From: Psychrobacter glaciei
GTDB lineage: Bacteria; Pseudomonadota; Gammaproteobacteria; Pseudomonadales; Moraxellaceae
Length of the DNA stretch: 64,000 nt
Reading direction: 5' to 3'
Assembly (NCBI RefSeq): GCF_014652895.1
Contig: NZ_BMZR01000003.1
Coordinates: 186,001-250,000 of the forward strand
Positions 48,056 through 56,401 of this stretch are shown one piece after another (within the stretch, counting starts at the first letter, position 1; each line of letters starts with the position of its first letter). Below the pieces are notes generated by a model. That model was not told where the DNA came from. It did no database searches and saw only the letters and a program-made list of their open reading frames with translations. The position numbers and the translations under genes were made by a program.

Positions 48056-48371
48056 GCTGGGGATTAAGTGATTAATTTGCTTATTACCGATGGCAGATTT
48101 TTATAGACCAAGTCAAATAGATAAGGCAAATACATTAACGAGCATATGAGGTAATAACATTGAGTAACGATCTTTCATGGCAGTATGCGTATTTAGCACA
48201 GTTGCTGAATATTTTGAAATGATAAGTGCGTCTAAAATAAAGCGTACAGATACCAGTTAGCACCAGTATCTGTCATGTTTTCACGTCATATGACTAGCGA
48301 ATATAAGTGATTATCGAATATAAATGACTATCGAATATAAGCTAAATATTGATTACAAAAGAAAGCTTGGA
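48056..48371. other. Gap between the nitroreductase gene and gcvH
   Basis: 316 bp with no gene. Its only recognisable structure is the 3 x 17-bp tandem repeat at 48291-48341. Confidence 0.6.
48291..48341. repeat. Three tandem copies of a 17-bp unit
   Basis: TGACTAGCGAATATAAG, TGATTATCGAATATAAA, TGACTATCGAATATAAG, in register with no spacer. It is downstream of gcvH and upstream of the nitroreductase gene, and might vary in copy number. Confidence 0.85.
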
Positions 48372-48752
48372 CTATAGATCGTTTTCGTACTCATCAGCCG
48401 TCATTAGTGCTTCGTAGTCAGCGATGTTGTCAGGCTTCATTCTAAAGAACCAACCTTCGCCATATGGGTCAGAGTTGATGATTTCTGGATCGTCTTCTAG
48501 CGCTTCATTAATCTCAACCACTTCACCTGAGATCGGGGCATAAACGTCAGAGGCGGCTTTTACTGACTCAACGACTGAGATTTCGTCATCAACGGCGATG
48601 ATGTCACCCACGTCAGGCAGTTCAACAAACACCACGTCACCAAGCAAGTCTTGAGCATGGTCTGTGATACCGACAGTGATTGTACCGTCGTCTTCTAGAC
48701 GTAGCCATTCGTGGCTGGCAATGTATTTTAGTTCTGCTGGGATATTACTCAT
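48372..48752 (-). CDS. gcvH: Glycine cleavage system H protein GcvH
   Basis: 126-aa carrier protein with the lipoylation Lys at residue 65 in [14 protein letters not shown]. Family-typical N-terminus ([39 protein letters not shown]) and C-terminus ([12 protein letters not shown]). It shuttles the aminomethyl group between GcvP, GcvT and Lpd. It follows gcvT by 69 bp. No lpd gene belongs to this cluster; the Lpd-like gene at 10444 is far away. Confidence 0.97.
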   Translation of the reverse strand: MSNIPAELKYIASHEWLRLEDDGTITVGITDHAQDLLGDVVFVELPDVGDIIAVDDEISVVESVKAASDVYAPISGEVVEINEALEDDPEIINSDPYGEGWFFRMKPDNIADYEALMTADEYENDL

Positions 48753-48821
48753 GGTCTCTCTCCTAAGTGATAGAGGATGGTTAACAAAAAAAGTGAAAGC
48801 TAATAATAGAGTTTATAATGC

Positions 48822-49994
48822 CTATGAGTCAAACTGCTGCTTGCCATTACGGACAAACGGTAACTTGAGAACGCGTACATCAACGAACTTGCCTTTGCCA
48901 CGTAGATCAACTTGGACATTATCATCCTCTGATACGCTGGCAGGAACACGGGCAATCGCAATCGAGTTTTTTAGACTAGGGGAGAATGTACCACTGGTAA
49001 TAATGCCAGTTTGTTCATTGTCTGAGCCTTGATTAATGGTAACTGTCATGCCTTCACGTAACACACCGCGCGTCGTCAATAGGAGACCCACTTGCTTCAT
49101 GGCTGTGTTGTCGTCTTTTGACTGCTGGCGTTTGCTAACCAACGCTGCACGACCAACGAAGTCGCGCTCATCTTTTAGCGCGAGCGTCCAGCCCATATTA
49201 CATTCGTAAGGGCTAATGGTTTCGTCCATATCGTGACCATAGAGGTTCATGCCCGCTTCCATACGCAAGGTATCACGAGCGCCAAGACCCGCTGGTTTTA
49301 CACCGTTGGCTTTTAATAGCTCAAAGAACGCTGGTGCATCATCACCATGCATAATCACTTCGACACCATCTTCACCAGTGTAGCCAGTACGAGCGACGAA
49401 CCAATCAGCGCCTTCGATATCAGTCAAGTCAGCACCGACGAAAGGTTTGAGTTCGGCTAAAGTATCTGCCCAGCTTGGTTTGGCTTGTGCCAGTTTTTCG
49501 ACCGCATGTGGCCCTTGAACTGCCAACATAGCAAGCTCTGGACGCTCAGTGATGGTGATGTCAAAACCTTCTGCGACTTTATTGAACTGCGCCATATCTT
49601 TATCGCGAGTGGCGGCGTTTGAGACGATACGATATTTGGTTTCATCCGCATTCATAAGATAGACGATCAAATCATCGATAACGCTGCCTTGCTCGTTTAG
49701 CATGCCAGAATACAGCGCTTTGCCAGCAGTCTTGAGTTTATTGACATCATTAGCGAGCAGTTTTTGTAACCATGCCTTAGTGTCAGCGCCTTTGATATCT
49801 GCGACGACCATATGTGAGACATCAAACATACCGGCGTCAGTACGTACCGCTTCGTGCTCTTCGATTTGTGAACCATAATGAATCGGCAATTCCCAACCAG
49901 AAAAATCCACTAACTTGCCTTCACTATCAACGTGAGACTGGTAAAGGGGCGTGCGTTTAGGGGCTGAGGTATTGGTGTTTTGAGAGTCGGTCAT
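48822..49994 (-). CDS. gcvT: Aminomethyltransferase, T-protein GcvT
   Basis: 390-aa tetrahydrofolate-dependent T-protein. Conserved [34 protein letters not shown] near the start, [13 protein letters not shown], and the folate-domain [37 protein letters not shown] follows AAGGATTTGTT. It is the first gene of the gcv cluster and is preceded by a 375-nt tandem glycine riboswitch, so the cluster is switched on by glycine (established for this RNA class). Confidence 0.97.
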   Translation of the reverse strand: MTDSQNTNTSAPKRTPLYQSHVDSEGKLVDFSGWELPIHYGSQIEEHEAVRTDAGMFDVSHMVVADIKGADTKAWLQKLLANDVNKLKTAGKALYSGMLNEQGSVIDDLIVYLMNADETKYRIVSNAATRDKDMAQFNKVAEGFDITITERPELAMLAVQGPHAVEKLAQAKPSWADTLAELKPFVGADLTDIEGADWFVARTGYTGEDGVEVIMHGDDAPAFFELLKANGVKPAGLGARDTLRMEAGMNLYGHDMDETISPYECNMGWTLALKDERDFVGRAALVSKRQQSKDDNTAMKQVGLLLTTRGVLREGMTVTINQGSDNEQTGIITSGTFSPSLKNSIAIARVPASVSEDDNVQVDLRGKGKFVDVRVLKLPFVRNGKQQFDS

Positions 49995-50067
49995 AACAAA
50001 TCCTTATGTGTACATTAGTCATACTCGGTAGAGTAATGAGCGATGCGCAGTATCATAGTAGCGAGAA

Positions 50068-50093
50068 GCAATGTTGCAGGGTGCAAGCATTGC
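50068..50093 (-). promoter_or_regulatory. Strong hairpin between the riboswitch and gcvT
   Basis: GCAATGTTGCA / TGCAAGCATTGC pairs over 11 bp with one bulged G and a GGG loop. No T-run follows on either strand, so it is not a standard terminator; an RNA-stability or expression-platform role is possible. Confidence 0.45.
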
Positions 50094-50170
50094 AGCCAAG
50101 GGTAGCACAGAAAAAAAAGATAAAGCCGCCAGCCAAACAGACGCTGAACGTCAGTTTAAGCAAAAGCCCT

Positions 50171-50313
50171 ATCTGTCCTGTAACCTGAGATTTTCAACAC
50201 GAACCATCACTGTTAGTTTCTAAAGCATAAGCTTCAAAAAATCAAATCAAATGATGTCGCATTTTCTCCCCTTCGGTGGGTAAGACGTCGTCCGTCCTTA
50301 CCGCTCTCCAGAT
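50171..50313 (-). ncRNA. Glycine riboswitch, second aptamer
   Basis: On the minus strand: P1 strand ATCTG at 50313, then GGAGAGCGG, CACCGAAGGGG near 50270, and CTCAGG...GGACAGAT closing P1 at 50171. These match the glycine aptamer consensus. It follows aptamer 1 by 64 nt, a rather long linker, and is the one nearer gcvT. Confidence 0.88.
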
Positions 50314-50377
50314 TTGTTATGCCCTATGTTTGGATGCGCTACGCGATTGACGGTAGACAGCGAAACAGTCGTGACAT

Positions 50378-50545
50378 GCGTTTTTCAGTCCTTTTACCTG
50401 AGCGATTGGCAGGGTGGATGCGCCTTCGGTGGTCGTGTAGCAATTATATACGTCGTATGACCAATGCGGTTTGATACGATATTTTTTATGTTATAACCAT
50501 ATATTATAGTATAACTATGCTCACAAACTCTCTCCTGAAAAACGC
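50378..50545 (-). ncRNA. Glycine riboswitch, first aptamer
   Basis: On the minus strand: perfect 11-bp P1 (GCGTTTTTCAG / CTGAAAAACGC) enclosing GGAGAGAG, ACCACCGAAGGCGCATCC and CGCTCAGGTAAAAGGACTG. The outer end lies at the predicted transcription start. Its variable arm between the GGAGAG and the CCACCGAAGG element is long and AT-rich. Confidence 0.9.
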
Positions 50546-50549
50546 TTTT

Positions 50550-50578
50550 ATTATGAAAGGTTCAGGGCGCTTTTACAA
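50550..50578 (-). promoter_or_regulatory. Promoter of the gcv riboswitch transcript
   Basis: Minus strand: -35 TTGTAA (50573-50578), 17-bp spacer, -10 CATAAT (50550-50555). Transcription would start about 50543, at the first bases of aptamer 1 P1. Confidence 0.8.
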
Positions 50579-50784
50579 GTCATCAACGCCATTAAAATGG
50601 ATAATTTCGGCAAAAGTGCCTGTTTGTGAGGATAATTAGGTACTTCCGCGATAAACCGAGTACCTTTATTACTGTTTTATCGTCTCAGTTTTAGAGCGGT
50701 TGCTTATATCAAAACGTAAAGCAACTACTGAAATTTGGCTAAATTATGCTAACCTACGCCTATAGTTTCTGACAGGTGGTTTTT

Positions 50785-51105
50785 ATGCATTGTGATATTT
50801 ATAAATTTTCTAAACATGACGGCATGTATGTCTATATTGCCCGCCCTGATTATCCTGATGACACTGACGAGATTAAGGACTGGCTGGGTGTGCTACCAAA
50901 AGACTTCCGCGCAAGCTTAGGTCGCAGTAAATTTGTGATGCATCTGGATTTGGCAACCACGCCAACGCTTGCACGTGTCGATAAAGAAGAGGTACTCGCA
51001 AAATTACAGTCGCAAGGATATTTTGTACAAATGCCACCGCAAGACGTTATGCGCCGCCAAGCGGAATTACGTGCGCGCGAGGCACAAGATAACATTTACG
51101 ATTGA
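50785..51105 (+). CDS. YcgL domain-containing protein
   Basis: 106-aa small cytoplasmic protein beginning MHCDIYKFSKHDGMYVYIARPD and continuing with WLGVLPKDFRASLGRSKFVMHLDL, the YcgL family pattern. Function unknown. Start at ATG 50785 behind CAGGTGG; a GTG three codons earlier is in frame. Divergent from gcvT. It is conserved in gammaproteobacteria, often near rnd, but here rnd is 7 kb away. Confidence 0.9.
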   Translation: MHCDIYKFSKHDGMYVYIARPDYPDDTDEIKDWLGVLPKDFRASLGRSKFVMHLDLATTPTLARVDKEEVLAKLQSQGYFVQMPPQDVMRRQAELRAREAQDNIYD

Positions 51106-51499
51106 TACGTTTTTTTGAAAATTTTTCTTGATAGCTATCTCTTTGATATGTTAAATGAAAGCCACTAAGAAAAAGTTTACGACACATTTGCGCTCATGCA
51201 TTTTGATAGAAAGTCGTGATAAACTAGCAGGCTATATGAGTGATGAATGATGAGCGGCAAGTTGAGTAGTCTTGTCTCCAAGGCTTCTGTCGATAACGTA
51301 TACGATACTCTCGTGAATAAAACAGCACATATTATAGTCAGAGCATTTTTAAACCGCTACGGTGTTACCTATCCTAGATGTACTCAGTGTACTATCTGCG
51401 GTCGGTCGCTTTGTAGCGACTCTAAAGTTCCTTGACTATATTTATCATTAAGCGCAACAACGCGACGCACAATTTATAAACGCAGGTAACTACACACGC
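51106..51499. other. Intergenic region after the YcgL gene
   Basis: 394 bp. A 62-codon frame (51247-51435) has no family resemblance or ribosome site, so it is not called. I see nothing else here. Confidence 0.5.
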
Positions 51500-52144
51500 A
51501 TGGACTGGTTAAAAGGTATTATAAACAGCTTACCGCTGGAAGCCATTAGCGATATTCTCGGTGAGATTGCTATTTGGTGGGGACAGCTGGTAAAAGACGT
51601 GCCACCCGCAGACTTACCAATGTATGCGTATCTTGGTGGTGTCGTTATTGTGTTGGTATTGTGGTTGTTGGTCGCTCGTATGCTGCCGCGACCGTTGGGT
51701 GGTATGAGTTGGATGATGTTGTTTGCCGTGTTATTGGCACCTGGCACTGCCCTTAGCGACCCAAGTGTGATTGCACCGGCCAGTATCTCTGTGGTCTATG
51801 CGATTATGATGAAAGACACAGCTGGCGCGATTACCAACATGTTACCGATATTGGTTGTCTTGGTATCAGGCTTGTTTATTGGCTTTGTTTGGCAGCTTAT
51901 TCGTGGTGCGTTTGAGTCAAGTCTAGACAAAGCGCGCAGTCGTACCGCAGAAGATACGCAAGCAACCATGCAGCTGACGACGGGCAGTTATTTGACAGAA
52001 AACGCGACTTTGATGGATCCGCCTACTGTCGCTGAGCAGTCTAATAAAACGCCTTTAGCGGCTAATGCTAAAGCAGATATTAGCTTAAAAAAAGACGGTG
52101 GCTTAGCTAAGCCACCCGATGCTGAAAAGCTTGATAAGCGGTAA
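51500..52144 (+). CDS. Hypothetical inner-membrane protein
   Basis: 214 aa. Four hydrophobic segments at about residues 42-64, 70-88, 92-112 and 117-138, then a polar cytoplasmic-type tail of 75 residues rich in Thr, Ala and Lys. Not assigned to a named family. Codon use and base composition fit the neighbours. It ends before a good terminator at 52288. Possibly a Moraxellaceae-specific protein. Confidence 0.7.
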   Translation: MDWLKGIINSLPLEAISDILGEIAIWWGQLVKDVPPADLPMYAYLGGVVIVLVLWLLVARMLPRPLGGMSWMMLFAVLLAPGTALSDPSVIAPASISVVYAIMMKDTAGAITNMLPILVVLVSGLFIGFVWQLIRGAFESSLDKARSRTAEDTQATMQLTTGSYLTENATLMDPPTVAEQSNKTPLAANAKADISLKKDGGLAKPPDAEKLDKR

Positions 52145-52522
52145 AGTGATATCAGAAAAGTTATACCAGAAAAGTGATATCAAAATTTTGCTAGAGGTGA
52201 CTGGGTCTTTGCCTTAGGCTTATGGTAAGTACAATCAAAGCCGTTATGAATAAGAGACACTGTTAATAGATAAAAAGTATTATGAATAAAAAAAGACACC
52301 ATGCGTGTCTTTTTTTATGAAAAAACGTTTTACGACTGCGATGATAAATAGTTAAAAGGCGCTCCCTATATATGTTGTTTATTAGCAATTGCGAACGCAT
52401 GAGTATTTTGGCAATCAATCATGCTGTGCTAATCTAAATGATTATTTATTTGCCATCGATTGCTTTTATGCCCTTTATGGCTCTTGATAGCCTTAATCTA
52501 TAACAATAACTGAGACTTGATT
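52145..52522. other. Intergenic region before the moxR gene
   Basis: 378 bp with a 14-bp near-duplicate (CAGAAAAGTTATAC / CAGAAAAGTGATAT, from about 52152) and the terminator at 52288-52316. No gene seen. Confidence 0.55.
52288..52316 (+). terminator. Terminator of the membrane protein gene at 51500
   Basis: AAAAAAAGACAC / GTGTCTTTTTTT around CATGC; a classical Rho-independent structure. Confidence 0.85.
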
Positions 52523-53386
52523 ATGACCACGACTGATAAAACGAAGAAAAGCTTTACCGGTACGCAAAACTATATAGCCACTGACGATTTGCAGCTGGCG
52601 GTTAACGCAGCGATGACGTTACAAAAGCCGCTCCTGATTAAAGGTGAGCCGGGTACTGGTAAGACGTTATTGGCAGAAGAAGTGGCTGAGAGTTTGGGTA
52701 TGCCGCTGATTACGTGGCATATCAAATCAACCACCAAGGCGGAGCAAGGTCTGTATGAATATGATGCGGTTTCGCGCTTACGTGATTCGCAACTGGGTGA
52801 TGACAAGGTGTATGAGATTGGCAACTATATCAAGCCCGGCAAGCTATGGGACGCCTTTACCAGTAAAGAGCGTAGTGTGCTACTGATTGATGAAATTGAT
52901 AAAGCCGATATCGAGTTCCCAAATGACTTGCTACATGAGCTGGACAAAATGTCTTTTTATGTCTATGAGACAGGCGAGACCATTACCGCGGCACAACGTC
53001 CAGTGGTTATCATCACCTCGAACAATGAAAAAGAGCTGCCCGATGCCTTTTTGCGTCGTTGTTTCTTCCATTATATTGACTTCCCAGAAGAAGAGACCAT
53101 GCGCCAAATCATCGACGTGCATTTTCCTGAGATTCAAGAAAAACTGGTCAATGATGCGCTCGATATTTTTTATAAGCTGCGTAATGTTCAAGGGCTTAAA
53201 AAGCCGCCATCAACGTCTGAGTTGGTTGATTGGTTAACACTATTATTGGCTGATGATATGGCACAAGTAGAGCTGGAAGAAAACCTACGCGGTGAAAAAT
53301 CTATTCCGCCGTTATATGGTGCGCTGCTCAAAAATGAAGCCGATGTGAGCTTGTTGCAACGCTTTGCTAATATGATGCGTCGTTAA
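52523..53386 (+). CDS. MoxR family AAA ATPase
   Basis: 287 aa, a MoxR-type AAA+ ATPase believed to act as a chaperone or metal-insertion factor. Walker A is GEPGTGKT around residue 43, Walker B VLLIDEIDKAD, sensor 1 ITSNNEKELPDAFLRRC. Start ATG 52523 (MTTTDKTKK) is preferred to the TTG two codons earlier. It is followed after 94 bp by a VWA-domain gene, the usual MoxR partner, so the two probably work together; the substrate is unknown. Confidence 0.92.
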   Translation: MTTTDKTKKSFTGTQNYIATDDLQLAVNAAMTLQKPLLIKGEPGTGKTLLAEEVAESLGMPLITWHIKSTTKAEQGLYEYDAVSRLRDSQLGDDKVYEIGNYIKPGKLWDAFTSKERSVLLIDEIDKADIEFPNDLLHELDKMSFYVYETGETITAAQRPVVIITSNNEKELPDAFLRRCFFHYIDFPEEETMRQIIDVHFPEIQEKLVNDALDIFYKLRNVQGLKKPPSTSELVDWLTLLLADDMAQVELEENLRGEKSIPPLYGALLKNEADVSLLQRFANMMRR

Positions 53387-53480
53387 GCAATAGACCATTT
53401 GTCATGATTAAAGCTCATGATTGAAGTTAATAAGACGGCTTCATTCGTCACCATATCAGCCAATAAGCGATGCGACTCTT

Positions 53481-54704
53481 ATGTTTATCAAATTGTTCTA
53501 TACCTTACGTACTTACGGTGTGCCAGTCAGTACGCGCGAGCTGCTTGATCTAAATGCTGCGCTAGATAAAGGGCTGATGATGCACCCGCATCCTGAAGAT
53601 TCGGCATTGACTACCTTTGCCAGTCGCGAAGATATGTATCGGTTGATTCGATTGTGCATGGTCAAAGACGAGCGCCATTTTGATAAGTTTGATCGGGCAA
53701 TGGCAGATTATTTCGAGGGTGTCGACAGTCTGGATATGGATGAGCTATTGTCTAAGCTCACAGATGTGCCCAAAGAATGGTTAGATTTAAAGCTCGATCC
53801 AAAAAATTTGACCGAAGAGCAGCGCCGATTGCTCAAAAAATATGGCTCGTTAGAGGAGCTGATGAAAGCCTTGGAAGAGCGTCTCAAAGAGCAAAAAGAG
53901 CGTCATCAGGGTGGCAGTAAATGGGTTGGCACTGGCGGTACGTCACCATTTGGTGCCTATGGCGATCATCCAGAAGGGGTGCGCGTCGGCGGTGAGTCAC
54001 GTAAGCGTAGCGCGGCTAAAGTCTGGGAGCAGCGTAAATATCGTAATCTCGATGACGACAGCCAGCTTGGCACCCGTCAGATTCAGATGGCGTTACGGAA
54101 TTTGCGTCAGTTTGCCCGTACCGGTAGCGCGGATGAGCTAGACATTCATGAGACTATCAAACGCACCGCCAAAAAAGGTGTGCTTGATATTCATATGCAA
54201 GCTGAGCGTCGCAATCGCGTCAAAGTATTGATGCTGTTTGATGTTGGCGGCAGTATGGATATTCATGTCGAAGCTCTGGAAAAGCTGTTTTCGGCGGCTA
54301 GAAATGAATTTAAAACCTTAGAGTTTTTTTACTTTCATAACTGTCTGTATGACTATGTCTGGAAGGACAATGATCGTCGCCACAGTGCGCCGATGCCAAC
54401 GTATGAGCTGCTCAACAAATACGGTCGCGAGTATCGTGTTATCTTCGTCGGTGATGCCTCAATGTCGCCATATGAGCTGATGACAGTAGGCGGTAGCGTA
54501 GAGTATATGAATAATGAGGCAGGTATTGTTTGGCTCAAGCGGGTACTTGATCATTTTGATAAAGTGGCTTGGCTGAATCCTGAAGCGCCTTCTTACTGGC
54601 AATATACCCAAACCATCGTTGAGATCAAAAAATTAGTGGATCATAAGATGTATCCGATGACGTTGCATGGCGTAGAAGAGATGACCAATTATTTAGCGCG
54701 GTAA
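53481..54704 (+). CDS. VWA (CoxE-like) domain-containing protein
   Basis: 407 aa from ATG 53481 (MFIKLFYTLRTYGVPVSTREL), matching the usual N-terminus of CoxE/YehP-type proteins; an open frame extends 20 codons further upstream without a convincing start. The last 200 residues are a von Willebrand A domain, but its first metal-binding motif reads DVGGSMD, where DxSxS is expected, so the second Ser is missing. A basic linker (about 145-200) precedes it. Pairs with the MoxR ATPase in front. Confidence 0.85.
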   Translation: MFIKLFYTLRTYGVPVSTRELLDLNAALDKGLMMHPHPEDSALTTFASREDMYRLIRLCMVKDERHFDKFDRAMADYFEGVDSLDMDELLSKLTDVPKEWLDLKLDPKNLTEEQRRLLKKYGSLEELMKALEERLKEQKERHQGGSKWVGTGGTSPFGAYGDHPEGVRVGGESRKRSAAKVWEQRKYRNLDDDSQLGTRQIQMALRNLRQFARTGSADELDIHETIKRTAKKGVLDIHMQAERRNRVKVLMLFDVGGSMDIHVEALEKLFSAARNEFKTLEFFYFHNCLYDYVWKDNDRRHSAPMPTYELLNKYGREYRVIFVGDASMSPYELMTVGGSVEYMNNEAGIVWLKRVLDHFDKVAWLNPEAPSYWQYTQTIVEIKKLVDHKMYPMTLHGVEEMTNYLAR

Positions 54705-54756
54705 TTTTGGCGTTTTCACCAACTTATAAAACCTGTTGATTCCCATATTTTTTGAT

Positions 54757-54796
54757 AAAAGCAGCCGTTATGACAGCATAACGGCTGCTTTTTTGG
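54757..54796 (+). terminator. Terminator of the MoxR/VWA pair
   Basis: AAAAGCAGCCGTTATG / CATAACGGCTGCTTTTTT, a long perfect stem with T-run. Confidence 0.9.
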
Positions 54797-54848
54797 CTAA
54801 AAAATCAGCTTTATGGCAATGCGGCATTGGTATGCTTAGTAAAATATG

Positions 54849-54875
54849 ATAACATTCATTTAAAATGAATGTTAT
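54849..54875. promoter_or_regulatory. NsrR-like operator upstream of hmp
   Basis: Perfect 13-1-13 inverted repeat, arms ATAACATTCATTT and AAATGAATGTTAT around one A. The inner 11-1-11 layout agrees with known NsrR sites (NO-responsive Rrf2 repressor). It sits about 130-160 bp before the hmp ATG. Assignment to NsrR is inferred from pattern and target gene. Confidence 0.7.
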
Positions 54876-55007
54876 AGGATTATTCTGATTGGCTAAGCTG
54901 AAAAGCTTGATCACGACTGTAAAAAGCTCCAATCATCATGGCCAGTTTGAGTGTTTTATTTTTCACATCTCCGTTTATCAATGTAGTTAATGACTAAGAG
55001 AAACAAC

Positions 55008-56204
55008 ATGGCCTCACCAAAAACGTTAGAAATCGTCACCGCAACTGTTCCCGTCCTTGAAGAGCATGGAACGGCAATCACCACGGTATTTTATAAAAAC
55101 ATGTTTGAAGAGCACCCCGAGCTGTTGGACATATTTAACGAAACCAATCAAAAATTGGGCCGTCAACAGACGGCTCTGGCGACGACCGTATTAGCCGCTG
55201 CTAAGCACTTGGATAAATTGGCGACGTTATTGCCACAAGTCACCCAAATCAGCCACAAGCATCGTGCTTTACAAATTTTGCCCGAGCATTATCCCATCGT
55301 TGGTAAGCACTTAATCGGTGCAATCAAGGAAGTATTGGGAGAGGCTGCCAATGACGATATCATCGATGCTTGGACGGAAGCTTATGATGAGATTGCCTCA
55401 GTATTTATTCAGATTGAACATGGCATGTATAAGGAGGCAATGTGGCAGAGTTTTGCGCCTTTTGTAGTGACTAAAAAGGTAGCAGCTGCTACGGATATTG
55501 CTGCTTTTACAGTTGTACCAGCCAAGGATAATGCAGAAAGTCATCAACAGATCGACCTGAGCAAATTGACGTTAACCGCGGGTCAGTACATCACAGTGAA
55601 AACAGACCCAAAAGACAGTGACCATGTTGCGCTACGTCATTACTCTTTGTACTCTGCTAGTACCGATGCAGGTATTCAGTTTGCGGTCAGACGCGACAAT
55701 CGCAATGAGCATCATGGTTTGGTCTCTAACTATATGCACGACCAATTAGAAGTGGGTGACACGGTTTTATTATCGGCACCAGCAGGTGACTTTGCGCTCA
55801 ATCAAGATTTGGTACAGCAAAATGAGATTCCGCTGGTATTGATGAGTGCGGGTGTTGGTGTAACCCCTGTGCTATCTATGTTAGAAGCACAAGTATTAGC
55901 CAATCCAAAACGTCCTATTATCTGGGTTTATGCTTGCCAAAGTGAAGCGCATCATGCTTTTAATACCGAAGTAAATAAGCTATTAAAAAAGGCTGAGACT
56001 GTAGAAAAGCATGTCTTCTATTTTGAGTCGGGACAATTATTAGATGAGGCATGGCTTGCTACCTTGCCTGAGCCTGCTGATATTTATGTCTGTGGCTCGA
56101 TGCCATTTATGGAAAGTATGATCGATGGGCTAGTGACGTTAGATCACGGTGTCGATAGTGTCCATTACGAACCGTTTGGTCCCAAGATGAGTCTGGGCGG
56201 CTAG
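55008..56204 (+). CDS. hmpA: NO-inducible flavohemoprotein (nitric oxide dioxygenase)
   Basis: 398-aa cytoplasmic enzyme converting NO and O2 to nitrate with NAD(P)H. Globin domain (about 1-140) has the proximal-His region ISHKHRALQILPEHYPIVGKHL; FAD domain with LRHYSLYSAS (about 200) and the NAD domain VLMSAGVGVTPVLSMLEA, YVCGSMPFMESM, ending YEPFGPKMSL. Start at ATG 55008 (MASPKTLEIV), eight bases behind AAGAG, aligning with E. coli Hmp; an ATG six codons earlier is also in frame. Followed by a clear terminator. Confidence 0.95.
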   Translation: MASPKTLEIVTATVPVLEEHGTAITTVFYKNMFEEHPELLDIFNETNQKLGRQQTALATTVLAAAKHLDKLATLLPQVTQISHKHRALQILPEHYPIVGKHLIGAIKEVLGEAANDDIIDAWTEAYDEIASVFIQIEHGMYKEAMWQSFAPFVVTKKVAAATDIAAFTVVPAKDNAESHQQIDLSKLTLTAGQYITVKTDPKDSDHVALRHYSLYSASTDAGIQFAVRRDNRNEHHGLVSNYMHDQLEVGDTVLLSAPAGDFALNQDLVQQNEIPLVLMSAGVGVTPVLSMLEAQVLANPKRPIIWVYACQSEAHHAFNTEVNKLLKKAETVEKHVFYFESGQLLDEAWLATLPEPADIYVCGSMPFMESMIDGLVTLDHGVDSVHYEPFGPKMSLGG

Positions 56205-56232
56205 TTTTTAGCTATTGACTGTTGCTAGTAAT

Positions 56233-56275
56233 AAAAAAGCACTTGGATGACAAAGTCGTCTCAAGTGCTTTTTAT
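56233..56275 (+). terminator. Terminator of hmp
   Basis: AAAAAGCACTTG / CAAGTGCTTTTT with a partly paired middle (GAC/GTC). Confidence 0.8.
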
Positions 56276-56283
56276 GCGACATA

Positions 56284-56355
56284 CTATAGTCGATACTAAA
56301 TAAAATGCATACAGGACACCATGCTGTATCTCTTTTATATTGACATAACTATATG
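56284..56355. repeat. Short family-C palindromic repeat
   Basis: 72-bp copy from CTATAGTCGATACTAAATAAAATG to CTCTTTTATATTGACATAACTATAT. Both ends match the composite repeat near 8704-8956; ends carry inverted TATAGT. Non-coding. Confidence 0.7.
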
Positions 56356-56401
56356 AGGGCAGGCAGTTGATTAGATATTAACTTTGAAATATAAAGGCAA
56401 A

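Larger units (their letters stand above)
49995..50784. other. Regulatory region of gcvT, divergent from the ycgL-like gene
   Basis: About 790 bp with no protein gene: a hairpin at 50068-50093, the tandem glycine riboswitch at 50171-50545, its promoter at 50550-50578, and the probable promoter of the YcgL gene further right. Confidence 0.8.
54705..55007. other. Regulatory region of the flavohemoglobin gene
   Basis: About 300 bp holding the terminator at 54757-54796 and the palindrome at 54849-54875; no gene. Confidence 0.7.

Noticed and set aside
48291-48341. Possible CRISPR
   Set aside because: The three 17-bp units are contiguous with no spacers and there are no cas genes.
51247-51435. 62-codon frame before the membrane protein gene
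   Set aside because: Contains CxxC-like pairs but no coding signature or ribosome site; likely chance.
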